From positions 1 through 64,000 of the forward strand of contig JAKOGI010002271.1 in NCBI GenBank assembly GCA_029747015.1: 64,000 nt of DNA, given 5' to 3'. Made by a program: the position numbers and the translations under genes. The notes below the pieces were generated by a model. It ran no database searches and had not been told where the DNA came from. It saw only the letters and a list, made by a program, of their open reading frames with translations. Shown piece by piece: positions 34,161 to 44,801 of this stretch. Every line of letters begins with the position of its first letter. Position 1 is the first letter of the stretch. Source of the stretch: Carnegiea gigantea. Lineage: Eukaryota > Streptophyta > Magnoliopsida > Caryophyllales > Cactaceae.

Positions 34161-34875
34161 GCATCTAAAGACATGAAATGGCAAGAGGCTATGGCTGAGG
34201 AATATAATGCTTTGATTGCTAATGACACTTGGGCATTGGTTCCTTCTCAATTTGAACAGAAGCTTGTTGGTTGTAAATGGGTTTACCAGGTTAAATTTCA
34301 TTTTGATGGTTCTGTTAAGCAGCACAAGACACGGTTGATTGCTATTGGCAATCACTGACAACCTGGCATTGATTATCATGAGACTTTCAGTCCTAACATC
34401 AAACTTACCAAAATTTGACTTGTTTTATCCTTAGCCTTAACATTTGGTTGGTCGATTCGCTACCTTGATGTTAAGAATGCCTTTCTTCATGGTGTTCTTA
34501 CTAAGGAAGTTTACATGTGTCAACCACCTGGATTTATTCATTCTTAATTTCCTCATCATGTTTGTAAGCTCAAGAAAGCAATTTATGGACTTAAATAGCC
34601 CCTCGCGCCAAGTTCCATCAGTTCAGTAGCTTTCTCCTTACACATGGTTTCACTTGTTCCCCTTCTGATGCATCCATGTTTGTATACCACCATGGCTCTA
34701 CCACTATGATCTTACTTCTATATGTTGATGATATCATTCTCACTGGTAGTTCCTCGACTATCCTTCATAACTTTATTTTTGTCTTACCTCGTCAGTTTGC
34801 TATGAAGAACTTAGGTGACCTACATTATTTTTTGGGTGTACAAGTGGTGCGGACTTCTATGGGCATATTTTAACC
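34161..34875 (+). pseudogene. Copia reverse transcriptase, broken
   Basis: Starts with MKWQEAMAEEYNALIANDTWALV and VGCKWVYQVKFHFDGSV. After stops, [33 protein letters not shown], then the intact catalytic box LLYVDDIILTG and LGDLHYFLGVQV. At least four stops and one frameshift lie between 34358 and 34670. Confidence 0.85.
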
Positions 34876-34879
34876 CAAC

Positions 34880-35152
34880 AAAGTATGTCCATGATCTTAT
34901 TCACAAGTTTTATATGCACAGTACTAAGCCTGTTCGAACCCCTCTCTTTCTAGAACCTCTTTAACCCTGACAAATGGAGAGTTACTTGCCGACCCTATTG
35001 AGTACAGAAGTATGGTAAATGTATTGTAATACTTAACTATAACTAGACTTGATATTGCCCATGCTGTTCATGTCATTTCTCAATTTATGCATGCTCCCCG
35101 CACCACTCATCTACACACTGTCAAGCATATTCTCAGATATTTGCAGGGTACA
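34880..35152 (+). pseudogene. Copia RNase H, 5' part, cut by the Tekay insertion
   Basis: TRLDIAHAVHVISQFMHAP and HTVKHILRYLQGT are readable. The last codons lie in the target duplication gtaca (35148-35152). The reading frame resumes after 58624 with GLQLRLAS, as expected if a single insertion split the gene. Confidence 0.85.
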
Positions 35153-35790
35153 TGTAACATCCCCCTACCTCCAGAGATGTCACACCGCCAGGATCCCCCA
35201 AGGGAGACCCCTAAGGCTATCGTAACTATTGATTTTCTTAAAGAGTTCTACCTAACTCTAGTTCAATTAGGCGATTTCTGGAACGAAACTGCAAGAGTTC
35301 CGTCTATAATTGCAACGTTTCTATTTATTCTATTTTTTTGGCACTATGAACTGTAGGGTACCTGTGACATTTTAACCAAAACTCAAAAGTACACTAGAAG
35401 TTCCCAGCGAGTCACACGCTCGCGGTTGAGGCTTAAGCCTTCACAAACACTTATTTGAATAGTTTACATAAGTTTACACCATTAGAGCCACTACATGCTC
35501 GATTCATGCACTTCTTTAACCAAAACATTAGTTCAGGCAACTTCACAACATTTCATTGCAGGTACACTGGCAAGAACGACTGGTAATCCTAGAAGGCAGA
35601 CAATTCTTTCATTCATTCATCACCTGGGAAAAAGGGGAAAGGAAATGGAGTGAGCCACCACTTGCTCAGTGAGTATTCCTCAACTCCCTAAAACAAAACC
35701 ATTTATAGGCACTACTACTCAAATTAACCGAATATCAAGCATTTCTGCACTACTAATCGTTACATTAAGCTACATGATACATTCGTGGAC

Positions 35791-35967
35791 TATTCACACG
35801 TCAAATGTTCATTCATTCAGGAGAGATGTCCTCATTCATAGATCTTTAACACGCTAGGCTATTCACATGCCATACCTTCATGTTCACATGTCAAATGTTC
35901 ATTCATTCGGGGGAGCTGTCCTCATTCATAGATCTTAACACGCTAGGCTATTCACATGCCATACATT
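35791..35967. repeat. 90-bp tandem duplication in Tekay LTR 1
   Basis: Units start at 35791 and 35881 (tcaaatgttcattcattc ...). The same two units lie at 45442-45618 and 55061-55237 in the other LTRs, so the duplication predates the tandem. Confidence 0.8.
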
Positions 35968-37414
35968 CATTCATTCATTTATAGAACCTCTAACACGTCA
36001 GAGACTTTCTTATTCTGCTCATGCATATTCAATCAAATAGGCTTAATGTAGTGAAAGGATGAGGCCACATGATTTTAGAATCCACTTTCAAACATGCTTA
36101 AGAATCATTTCATTAAACATTCATTGGAAACTTTCTTTCTTTCATTGAAAGCATTTTCTTAACCGCTTGAGGTGCTTGTTCTTTTGAAAGAGATTTCGTT
36201 TCGTATTGGTTGTACAATGACCCTTATAAACTTTTCATACTTCAGTCCATATGGCCTCCTAGGGCTCGTAAAAACTTTCTTGTCTTTCAAAACACTTGAA
36301 ATGGCAGGATGCCAACTGCTTTACTTATTTGGAAAATACATCTAGCATAAGATTATTACAGGGTGCTGATTGGGTGAGATCTATTCTCAAATCCCATAGT
36401 GAGACCTAATGCTCGCACTAAGCTCTTACTCTTGGGATGGCTACATATAACATATTGGACCTTTACATTACCCTCGTCAGGGTCTTCCAGGGTCTCCTAG
36501 CACCAGGACTTATCCCCTACGCTAACATCATTCATATCGTATCATATTATCCGCAGCATATTATCTTAGCCAACTTAAAGCGTATGGGCCATAACGGCTA
36601 ATAACTTTGTTGTTTCTTCGAGTAAAATTACTTATCATACAACTCACACTTTTATAAAAACGTTTTAGGGATTCCCTCGTTCAAGCAGGTTCACTCCCAA
36701 ATACTGTTGGTGTAGCTAAAATAGGCCATTGCTTGCTATTAATCATGGCTATTATTAGCTTGAAACCACGAGAAACGTTCTTTGTTAAGTCACCACACTT
36801 TCACACATAATGTATCTTGGACATATAAAAGGGAAAGGGGTTTACACGTCTCACATTCAAACACTTCATAATCATTTCGACAACACAATGAGCCACACAT
36901 GGCCTCGCAATCCACACGGTTGTGGTTATTTCACAACCCAGGCTCCCTCCTCACAAGCACCGTACCACAAGGACCTCGAACCACTCATAGTTCGTCCTCA
37001 AACCATCCAACTACCATCTCGGCTTCAATTTCACAATCTAGCATCGTAATCATTATGATATACTGAAAAGCAATACATAACTTACGCAACTTACCAATAC
37101 TGGACTTACCGATTAAACAACTAACAATTAGCAGAGCGCTGCAACCAACGGTTATAACCATGCACATATATGTATATGTACAGATAAGCATTCATACGAA
37201 CTTAGCTTGAAACGAACGTCTAATATGTTAGGTTAGACTAACTAAGCATGAAATATGATTGCATTCGTGTATGGCAGTTAGGGGACACAAAACATGCTCA
37301 GTTCGGCATCCAAATACTACGTCTAAAGCTATTGTATAAGAATAATTCAACTGAATAGACAAGCGTTGATTCGGGCATTCATTCATCGACTCTAAGTTAC
37401 ATTTAGCCTATTAC

Positions 37415-37966
37415 ATCATTTAAGCATATTACGTTTCACGACGTTCGTCTATCACACCATGCTTACTAAGCCGGTCTAATTATGTCATTCAAGCTTAACA
37501 TGAGTCTAGTCGCTATTTAAGTATGAAACGATTCACTATTTAGGCTAATATGGTCATTTAGGCATAATACCATTCTAAGCTTTCGTTTGTCATATCAATG
37601 TTACTATTCAAAACCATTTAGGTCATTTAGATATAATACGCTTTTAGGCATTCGTTTACCATGTCGATGTTACTATTCGAGTCGACCTTTCAAACATGCA
37701 TTAACTAAATATACTAAACTTGATTCTAAACATGCATAGCTTACTTCGAACCAAACTTTCAGGCACGTGTTAACTGAATGCACTAAAATTGATTCCAAGC
37801 ATTCATATTTCGCTTTGAAACTATTAATTAGGCATGAGCTAACTAAACATGCTTGAATCGATTATAAACAGGCATAATTCATTTCGAAGCCATTTTTCAA
37901 GCATGAACTAACTGAACTAACATGCATCGATTCGAAGCGTCATTTGTTGGCTCGACATTACATTTC
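37415..37966. repeat. 69-bp degenerate tandem array in Tekay LTR 1
   Basis: About eight monomers with an exact 69-bp step: starts at 37415, 37484, 37553, 37622, 37691, 37760, 37829 and 37898. Marker words recur in phase: gtcatt at 37484, 37553 and 37622; cat/cac...taact near 37695, 37764, 37833 and 37902. Neighbouring monomers are most alike; distant ones are weakly similar. Confidence 0.75.
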
Positions 37967-39204
37967 AAGCCTATTTAAGTCATTTTAGCATAATACGATT
38001 CAAGTTACTTTCAAGCAGTGATTTTGTATATAAATCGATTCGAACCAACTCATATATAACTGAAACACAGCTATAGCCTATAAACGGATTCTATGCATTT
38101 CTAAGCTGAAATTGAAAACTGATTCGACACATGCATAGCTAACGGCAACGAGCGACACTCTAGGTATACAATTCGGTTGACCATAAACGGGTATGAAATC
38201 ATCAGGCAACACATTTTCATTCAATTCGTGGCATTTCTAACTGCTTTAGCTAACCCTAATCTGACATGTAGCATCAATCTGCTGAAAACATTTTTGAAAA
38301 TAATAATAGCTCAGGAGGGGAGAAACACTTACCTGAAATTGCTTAATTTCGAATTCAAACAGCGGTGGTTGAAGGCCCTAACCAACAGAACCCGAATCCT
38401 AGCCCGTAAGTTTGAGAATCTCGAACCCTAGCTTCCGATTTGGTGGCGTTTTTGGTTGATTTAGACCTGAATTCGGCCCCTAATTTATAGAGGAGGCCGT
38501 GTGGGATGTGGGTTGCCGGATTCCGGCACGTGGGCGGCAGATTTCAGGCTGGGAAGACGCGTGTTTTGGGTCATTTTGGCCGTGAGAAGAGGAGGGAAAT
38601 GGGTGGTGGTGTTCGGCGGTGGTTGACGAGTGTTGAGGGGGCCAGGCGTCTCTTTCTCTTATCGGCGACAAGTGGTTGTCGACGGTGACGCCAGATGGCG
38701 ACCGATGGCAGGCGAGAGAGAGGGAGAGAGAGAGCGAGCGTAGAGTGATAGAGGGAGGTGGGTGTCGGGGTCTCGGGTCTCCTGAGACCCGACTTAGCCC
38801 CCCTTTTCTAATTTCCTTTTTCCTTTTTTTGTTTTCTTTTTTTTTTTGGGTTCTGTGGCTCAATTAACCGATACAGCTAGGTTCTAGTCCCAAACCTGTT
38901 AGCGATGAGGCTAAACTCGGGTTGGAACATCCTACAACTCACATTTTCATTTAAACTTTGGGAATCGACCAAATAAAAACAAAAACGATTTTAAAAACTC
39001 AGGTTAGCATCGATTCAATAAATTTATAAACAAGTAACATCAATAGTAACATAAATCGCAAGTTCGTTCTTTTTAATGAAATTAATTGTTAAAGACGCAC
39101 ATAGTTCGCTTAATATCCTTGTTGAAAAATAATTCAGACACAGATTCATAAATTTAGCAACTAAAACAGTTAGTCAGTAGTAGAATGAAAGTACGGCCCT
39201 TACA

Positions 39205-39221
39205 CTCTCCCCCCTTAAAAG
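39205..39221 (-). other. Tekay polypurine tract, copy 1
   Basis: Minus-strand CTTTTAAGGGGGGAGAG directly precedes TGTAAGGGCC, the LTR start. The pol stop is 17 bp upstream. Confidence 0.88.
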
Positions 39222-39237
39222 AATTTCGTCCTCGAAA

Positions 39238-42200
39238 TTACTTGCATGATAGAAATAACGCGGGATATTTTTCACACATTTCGCTTTCCAATTCCCAAGT
39301 TGCTTCTGCCACCTTATAATGTTTCCGCAAGACCTTGACATACGAGATGCTTCTATTTCTGAGTTTCCTCCCCATTTTCTCCAAAATACGAATTGGTTCT
39401 TCTATATAAGTGAGATTTTCTTTAACTTGCAGGGGTTCATATCAGATAACATGATCTGGATCTGGAACATATTTTCGAAGATTGGATACATGAAATACGT
39501 CGTGAATGCCTTGCAATGCGGGTGGTAAGGCCAGTCGATACGCAACTGATCCTACTTTCTGCAGAATTTCAAACGGTCCTATGAACCTTAGGCTCAGTTT
39601 TTCTTTTTGCCCAAATCTTATGCTTCCCTTGAGTAGGGACACTTTCAGAAATACATGGTCTCCAACTTCAAACTCCAGAGGTCTTCTCCTAATATCCGCA
39701 TAGCTCTTTTGCCTACTCTGGGCGACTTGTAGTCTCTTGCGGATTGTCTTGATTATTTCGACCGTTTGATCGATTAATTCAACCTTGGAAGGTTCCCTTT
39801 CACCTACTTCGTTCCAGCAACTAAGGGTTCTGCAACGTCTACCATATAAAGCCTCGAAAGGAGCCATGCCTATGCTAGCGTGGCAGCTATTATTGTACGC
39901 AACTCGACCAGAGGCAAGTTATGATCCCAAGTTCCAGCGTAGTCGAGTGCACAGGCTCTCAACATGTCCTCCAAGGTTTGAATGGTTCTTTCTAATTGTC
40001 CATCCGTCTGAGGGTGGAAGGCTGTACTTAAACGTAGTTCTGTGCCCATTGCTCTTTGAAAACCAAGCCAGAAGCGAGATACGAATTTGTGTCACGATCT
40101 GGCACAATACTAAGTAGCACACCATGTAATCTAACTATCTCCTTAATGTACAAATTAGCCAACTGCTTAGTGGTGAAAGTGGCCTTAATGGCTAAGAAAT
40201 GTGCAGCCTTGGTCAACCTGTCAATTATAACCCAAACACTGTCGTGCTGTTTGATGGTTCTTGGCATTCCAATCATGAAATCCACGGTGATGTGTTCCCA
40301 TTTTCATATCGAAATTGGCAAGGGTTGTAGTAGGCCTCCAGGTTTCTGATGCTCGGTTTTCACTCTTTGACACGTAAGACATCGAGCCATGTAGTCCGCA
40401 ATGTCCCTTTTCATCCCATTCCACCAATAATGAGTTTTCAATTCATAATACATCTTTGTACTTCCGGGGTGAGTAGCAAGTGTGGAATTGTGCACTTCTT
40501 TTAACAACTCCTTTTTGAAAGTTGTTGTGTTTGGTACACAAAGTCTATTCCCATGCTAAAGCACTTCATTTTGGATGGTAAATTTCTTATTCTTTCCTTC
40601 CTCCACACCTTTTTTTATCTTTATAAGTTCAGGGTCGTCCTCTTGCAGTTGCTTGATCTATTCGACCAATGGCGATGAGATTTGAAGCGCTGCTAAGTAA
40701 CTTGGATTCCTTGGTAGCACTACGTCTATTTGTAGCACGTCGAGCTCTTTTAGGAGTCTCTTTTCTTGCGTAAGTAGGCAGGCTATAGATCCAGTAGGTT
40801 TTCTACTCAGTGCGTCAGCCATCACGTTTGCCTTACCAGGGTGATATTTGACCTCCAAATCATAGTCTTTTAGGAGCTCTAACCATTGTCTCTGCCTCAT
40901 ATTCAATTCTTTTTGGGTAAAAATATACTTTAGGCTCTTATGATCCGTATATACTTTACATCTTACTCCGGAGAGGTAATGTCTCCAGATTTTCAGGGCA
41001 AACACAACCGCAGCCAGTTCTAGGTCGTGCGTTAGATAATTTTCTTCATAAGGCTTCAACTGGCAAGAGGCATAAGCGATAACTCTACCTTTTTGCATTA
41101 ATACGCACCCCAGTCCCTTCTTGGATGCATCACTGTAGATTACAAACCCTTCATTACCTTCAGGTATTGCTAGTATTAGGGTAGATACCAATCGTTTCTT
41201 TAGTTCCTGAAAGATATCTTCGCACTATGTGGTCCACTCAAACTTGTTAGTCTTCCGAAGTAATTTGGTGATAGGTAAGGCTAGTTTAGAAAATCCTTCT
41301 ACAAATCTTCGATAGTAGCCAGCCACACCTAAGAAGTTTCGCACTTTGAAAACATTTATAGGTCTTGGCTAATTTACAATGGCCTCTACTCTTGCCAGCT
41401 CCACCGATATGCCATTTTGGTGACTATATGTCCTAGAAATTGTACCTTTTCTAACCAGAACTCGCACTTTTTAAGCTTGGCATATAGCTGGTGCTTTTCT
41501 AGGGTTTTCAACACCATTCGTAAGTGGTTTGCATGTTCTTCCCTAGTCTTGGAGTATACCCGGATATCATCGATGAATACCACTATGAATTTATCGAGGA
41601 AAGGTCTGAAGACCCTATTCATTAAGTCCATGAAGAAAGCAGAAGCATTTGTTAATCCAAATGGTAATACCAAGAATTCGTAATGCCCGTATCGAGTGCG
41701 AAAGGCGGTTTTAGGCACATCTTCCTTCTTAATCCTCAATTGATGGTACCCCGATCTCAAATCAATCTTTGAGAGCACCGAAGCACCGGCCAACTGATCA
41801 AACAAGTCGTTAATTCGAGGAAGTGGGTATTTGTTCTTAATCGCCACCTTGTTTATGTCTCCATAATTGATATATAACCTCAAACTTCCATCTTTCTTTT
41901 TCACAAATAGCACTGGTGCTCCCCAAGGCGAAACACTAGGCTGAATTAACCCCTTCTCTAGTAACTCCTGCAATTGGGTTTTCAATTCCGTCAATTCAGC
42001 AGGTGCCATTCGATAAGGTGCCTTGGATATTGGGGCAGTTTCAGGTACAAGTTCAACGGTAAACTCGATCTCTCGATCAGGTGGTAGTTCTGGTACCTCT
42101 TGAAATACCTGCAGGAATTCCCTTGCTACTGAAACCTCGTTCAGGTCTAGGCCTTCTGGTTCTGTGGCCTCAATTGCACATAGATAACCCTGACATCTTT

Positions 42201-43618
42201 TCCTCAGCATCTTGATTGCTTGCATAGCAAATACAGTTGGAATGGTCACTTGGTGGCCACTTCCCTTAAAAGGTTACTCTTTCCCCATCAGGTGCCAAGA
42301 TGGTAACTAACTTCCTTTCACAATCAATAGTAACTTTATGCCTAGTTAACCAGTCCATCCCTAGAATAACATCCCAGCCTTGTATATCTAGTTATACTAG
42401 ATCTACAGGAAGAACACTCCCATCCAACTGAATAGTACAGTTTTTGAAAATAACATCAGTGTAGTAAGTAGATCCTAAGGGAGTGGTCACATATAGTTGT
42501 ACATTCATCTCATTAGGCTTATTGGCGAGCTTCTTTGTAAAGGCAGGATTTACAAAAGAATGCATGGCACTCGAATCAAATAAAAGATGAGCATAAAGAT
42601 GTTTGACAAGAAGAGTACCTGATACAGTGGTGGTGAGGTTCTCTGCCTCTTCACTTTTTAGAGAAAACACTCGGCCACATGCTTACCACCTTTTTTCAAC
42701 TCTGTTACTCCCCGAAGTTGCATTCGTAGGAGGGCGGCCTCTTTTCGAGACTAGGTTAGCTCCCGTGCCTGAAACTTATGTGTTGCTTTGCCGGTTCCAT
42801 GCCTTCTTAGGGCAGTTTGTAATCTTGTGATCTATAGTACCACACCCATAGCATTCTTGTGTACCATATCTATACTGACCAGAATGCGTACACCCACACT
42901 GGTTGCAGGGCTCCAATTCTTGCCTCGACGTTACTTATATTCCTTTACCCCGATCCTTCGCGAGGTTAAAGTTTCTAAATCTCTTATTCCCCTGAGCACT
43001 GGGGCCTCCATGGCCAAATTTTCCTTTAACTAGGCCTATTTGCTGACTTTCAGCTTCAGCTTCTTCTATGACCCGGGCAATTTTCACTGCCCTTTGATAT
43101 GTTTCTTGGAAATTGGTAAAACCATGCCCAGCTATCATCCGCTTGATTGGTCCCTCAAGACCTTGTTCAAAGTGATCCATCTTCATCTCTTCAGTGGCGA
43201 CCTAATTGGGTGTAAGGCGGCTGAGTTCATTAAACTTCACTGCGTACTCCGTCACGCTTATCTGTCCTTGCTTTAAACATAAAAACTCCTGTTCTTTTGC
43301 CCTTTTCATGTCTCGAGGGTAGTATTGGGCATCCATCAGGGTTTTTAGCTGCTCCCAGGTTAAAGCTGGTTCACCAACTCGCGGTTTGATAGTACCCCAC
43401 GAGAATTCTGCCTCCTTTTCAAACTGGTGGGTTGCTAGGTGCACCTTAGAGACTTCAGAGCAGTCCATAACCTCGAATAGGTTCTCCATTCTTGTCAACC
43501 ACTCCTTATATGTAAGGGGGTCGGTTCCACCGCCAAACTCAGGCGGTTTCAGCTTGTTAAACTGGCAAATCATCTCCAAGGCGGCGGGCTCCGCCACCGA
43601 GTCCCCTCGGGGAGGCAT
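39238..43618 (-). pseudogene. Tekay gag-pol, internal copy 1
   Basis: Starts at MPPRGDSVAEPAALEM. Gag has LKPPEFGGGTDPLTYKEWL and YYPRDMKRAKEQEFL, and a CCHC knuckle (CYGCGTIDHKITNC, about 42840). The protease site is altered (LFDSSAMHSF). RT (42249-41386) keeps [11 protein letters not shown] but has YINYGDINK at the usual DYR site. RNase H (41191-40800) has [17 protein letters not shown]. The integrase finger is near 40500-40370 (HNSTLATHPGSTKMY ... CLTCQRVK); the core is 40285-39870 with a frameshift near 40092. The C-terminal chromodomain lies at about 39430-39300 (SYVKVLRKHYKVAEATWELE). In chromoviruses the chromodomain steers integration toward marked chromatin. Stops at 43202, 42935, about 42755, 42392, 40658, 40304 and 39442, and three or more frameshifts, make it dead. 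Confidence 0.88.
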
Positions 43619-43933
43619 TAGCTACACAACCATTCATACAAAGTTGCTTAGTTTTATGCATGAAAACAGGTTGTCAAAGGCTTTTGAAAGCATAGTACAA
43701 TATTAGATAGCATTAATAGTTTTTAAGCATTGGTTCGATCCTACTCTGGTCACACACAAATACTTCTTTTCCCTTACTAGAAACACGCATTCACATTTTA
43801 CAAGACGAAGGGGGTAATACCCCTGCTCATTTATTCATTTTGAGGGCACACTGGGTATGACTTATTTAGATACATTGCATACATTAGCAACTTTGGGTAC
43901 ACATGACTCTAAACATCACCTGAGGAATCCTCC
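43619..43933. other. Spacer between the pre-gag ORF and gag, copy 1
   Basis: 315 bp, AT-rich, non-coding, well matched by 53240-53529 in copy 2. No splice or promoter signal can be assigned. Confidence 0.5.
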
Positions 43934-44593
43934 TCAGGGGGTATCTACTACTAGCTCATTCGAGTCTTCAGACTCAACTGGGGCTAGTAGGTCCCACAAC
44001 ACGAAAGTTTGGGAGTATTCCACATCGGGCGCTCCATCCACCAGCTCCCTCATTCTCTGCATCGTGGCTTGCCAGCCATAGGGATATTGTGCACCAAAGG
44101 AATCTATCCAGCGTACCCACATTGTGGCTACTCACTTGTATCGCTTCACCTGAGAGTTTTTCGCGAACAGAAGCCTCATTTAGTGATGTTCGATTTGATT
44201 TCTCTCGACTATTGTCGTTGGTAGTTGTTGGACAGTTGTGGGAGCAATTAAAGTCGTATTGATCAGTTGAATGGCGTCATCGCTCCTCTTCACGAGAGTA
44301 TTTCCTAAGGAATCCACCCGTTCTTCTGCCAATATCAGGAAATCTACTAATCCTCTGAAGGTGAACGGTGTATAAGCTCCCATATGTACAAAAAAGAGAC
44401 AGAGGATGGAGGCGACTTCACTCCATCTTCCCGTATATGGCATTACTCGGATGAACTTGTAAGTCCAGTGGTTTTGAGTGACCCGTGAGGGTCTCCACTG
44501 GTTGTTCCTAACCATTGCTTCCCAAAAGATGACTGCGTTCCACGCGGCCAACCAGAATGGTAGATACTCAAAATCATCGATGCTAAACATCAT
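43934..44593 (-). pseudogene. ORF upstream of gag in Tekay copy 1, unknown function
   Basis: A 220-codon frame on the gag strand, lying between the primer site and gag. It starts MMFSIDDFEYLPFWLAAW. Two in-frame stops fall between residues 137 and 158 (first at 44180-44182). Where the first stop lies, copy 2 has a sense codon (CGA), so that stop arose here after duplication. Content: Trp-rich N-terminal half (WRPSRVTQNHWTYKF, MGAYTPFTFRGLVDFLILAEE), a middle with QLPTTIVERNQIEHH, and a C-terminal half with MWVRWIDSFGAQYP and an acidic tail. No zinc finger, catalytic motif or clear membrane helix is seen. I do not recognise a family. Tekay elements are usually described with gag directly after the leader. 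Confidence 0.6.
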
Positions 44594-44778
44594 CCTACTT
44601 CACCACACTGGTTAGGAATTAAACTAACAAACACGTATTTGTATAGGAGTCCTAAACTGTGTTTCTAGTTCGTGCACACAAGTGTGCAAAGCAAGCACAT
44701 AGTAAGCTCATGTAAGCACTTTAAGGCACATTTTTCACGTACTGAAATTCCTAAAGTCACATCTAGATGCATATACAA

Positions 44779-44796
44779 CCTATGGCTCTGATACCA
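44779..44796 (-). other. Tekay primer binding site, copy 1
   Basis: Minus-strand TGGTATCAGAGCCATAGG, tRNA-Met type, 5 bp from LTR 2. Perfect over the core 13 bases. Confidence 0.88.
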
Positions 44797-44801
44797 CCCA
44801 A

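Larger units (their letters stand above)
35153..39204 (-). repeat. Tekay LTR 1 (4052 bp; 3' LTR)
   Basis: Plus-strand ends are TGTAACATCC and GGCCCTTACA. The left end abuts the target duplication, the right end the PPT. Contains the 90-bp and 69-bp tandem repeats and a GA-rich patch near 38709-38735. Short open frames inside it have no protein support. Confidence 0.9.

Noticed and set aside
38480..38863. Minus-strand frame rich in Lys, Ser, Leu and Pro near the right end of Tekay LTR 1, with partial matches at 48110-48316 and 57907-58278
   Set aside because: Driven by GA-rich and T-rich low complexity. Length and frame are not kept among the three LTRs.
43386..43706. 106-codon plus-strand frame, matched at 53007-53327
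   Set aside because: Antisense shadow of Tekay gag; conservation follows from gag and element duplication.
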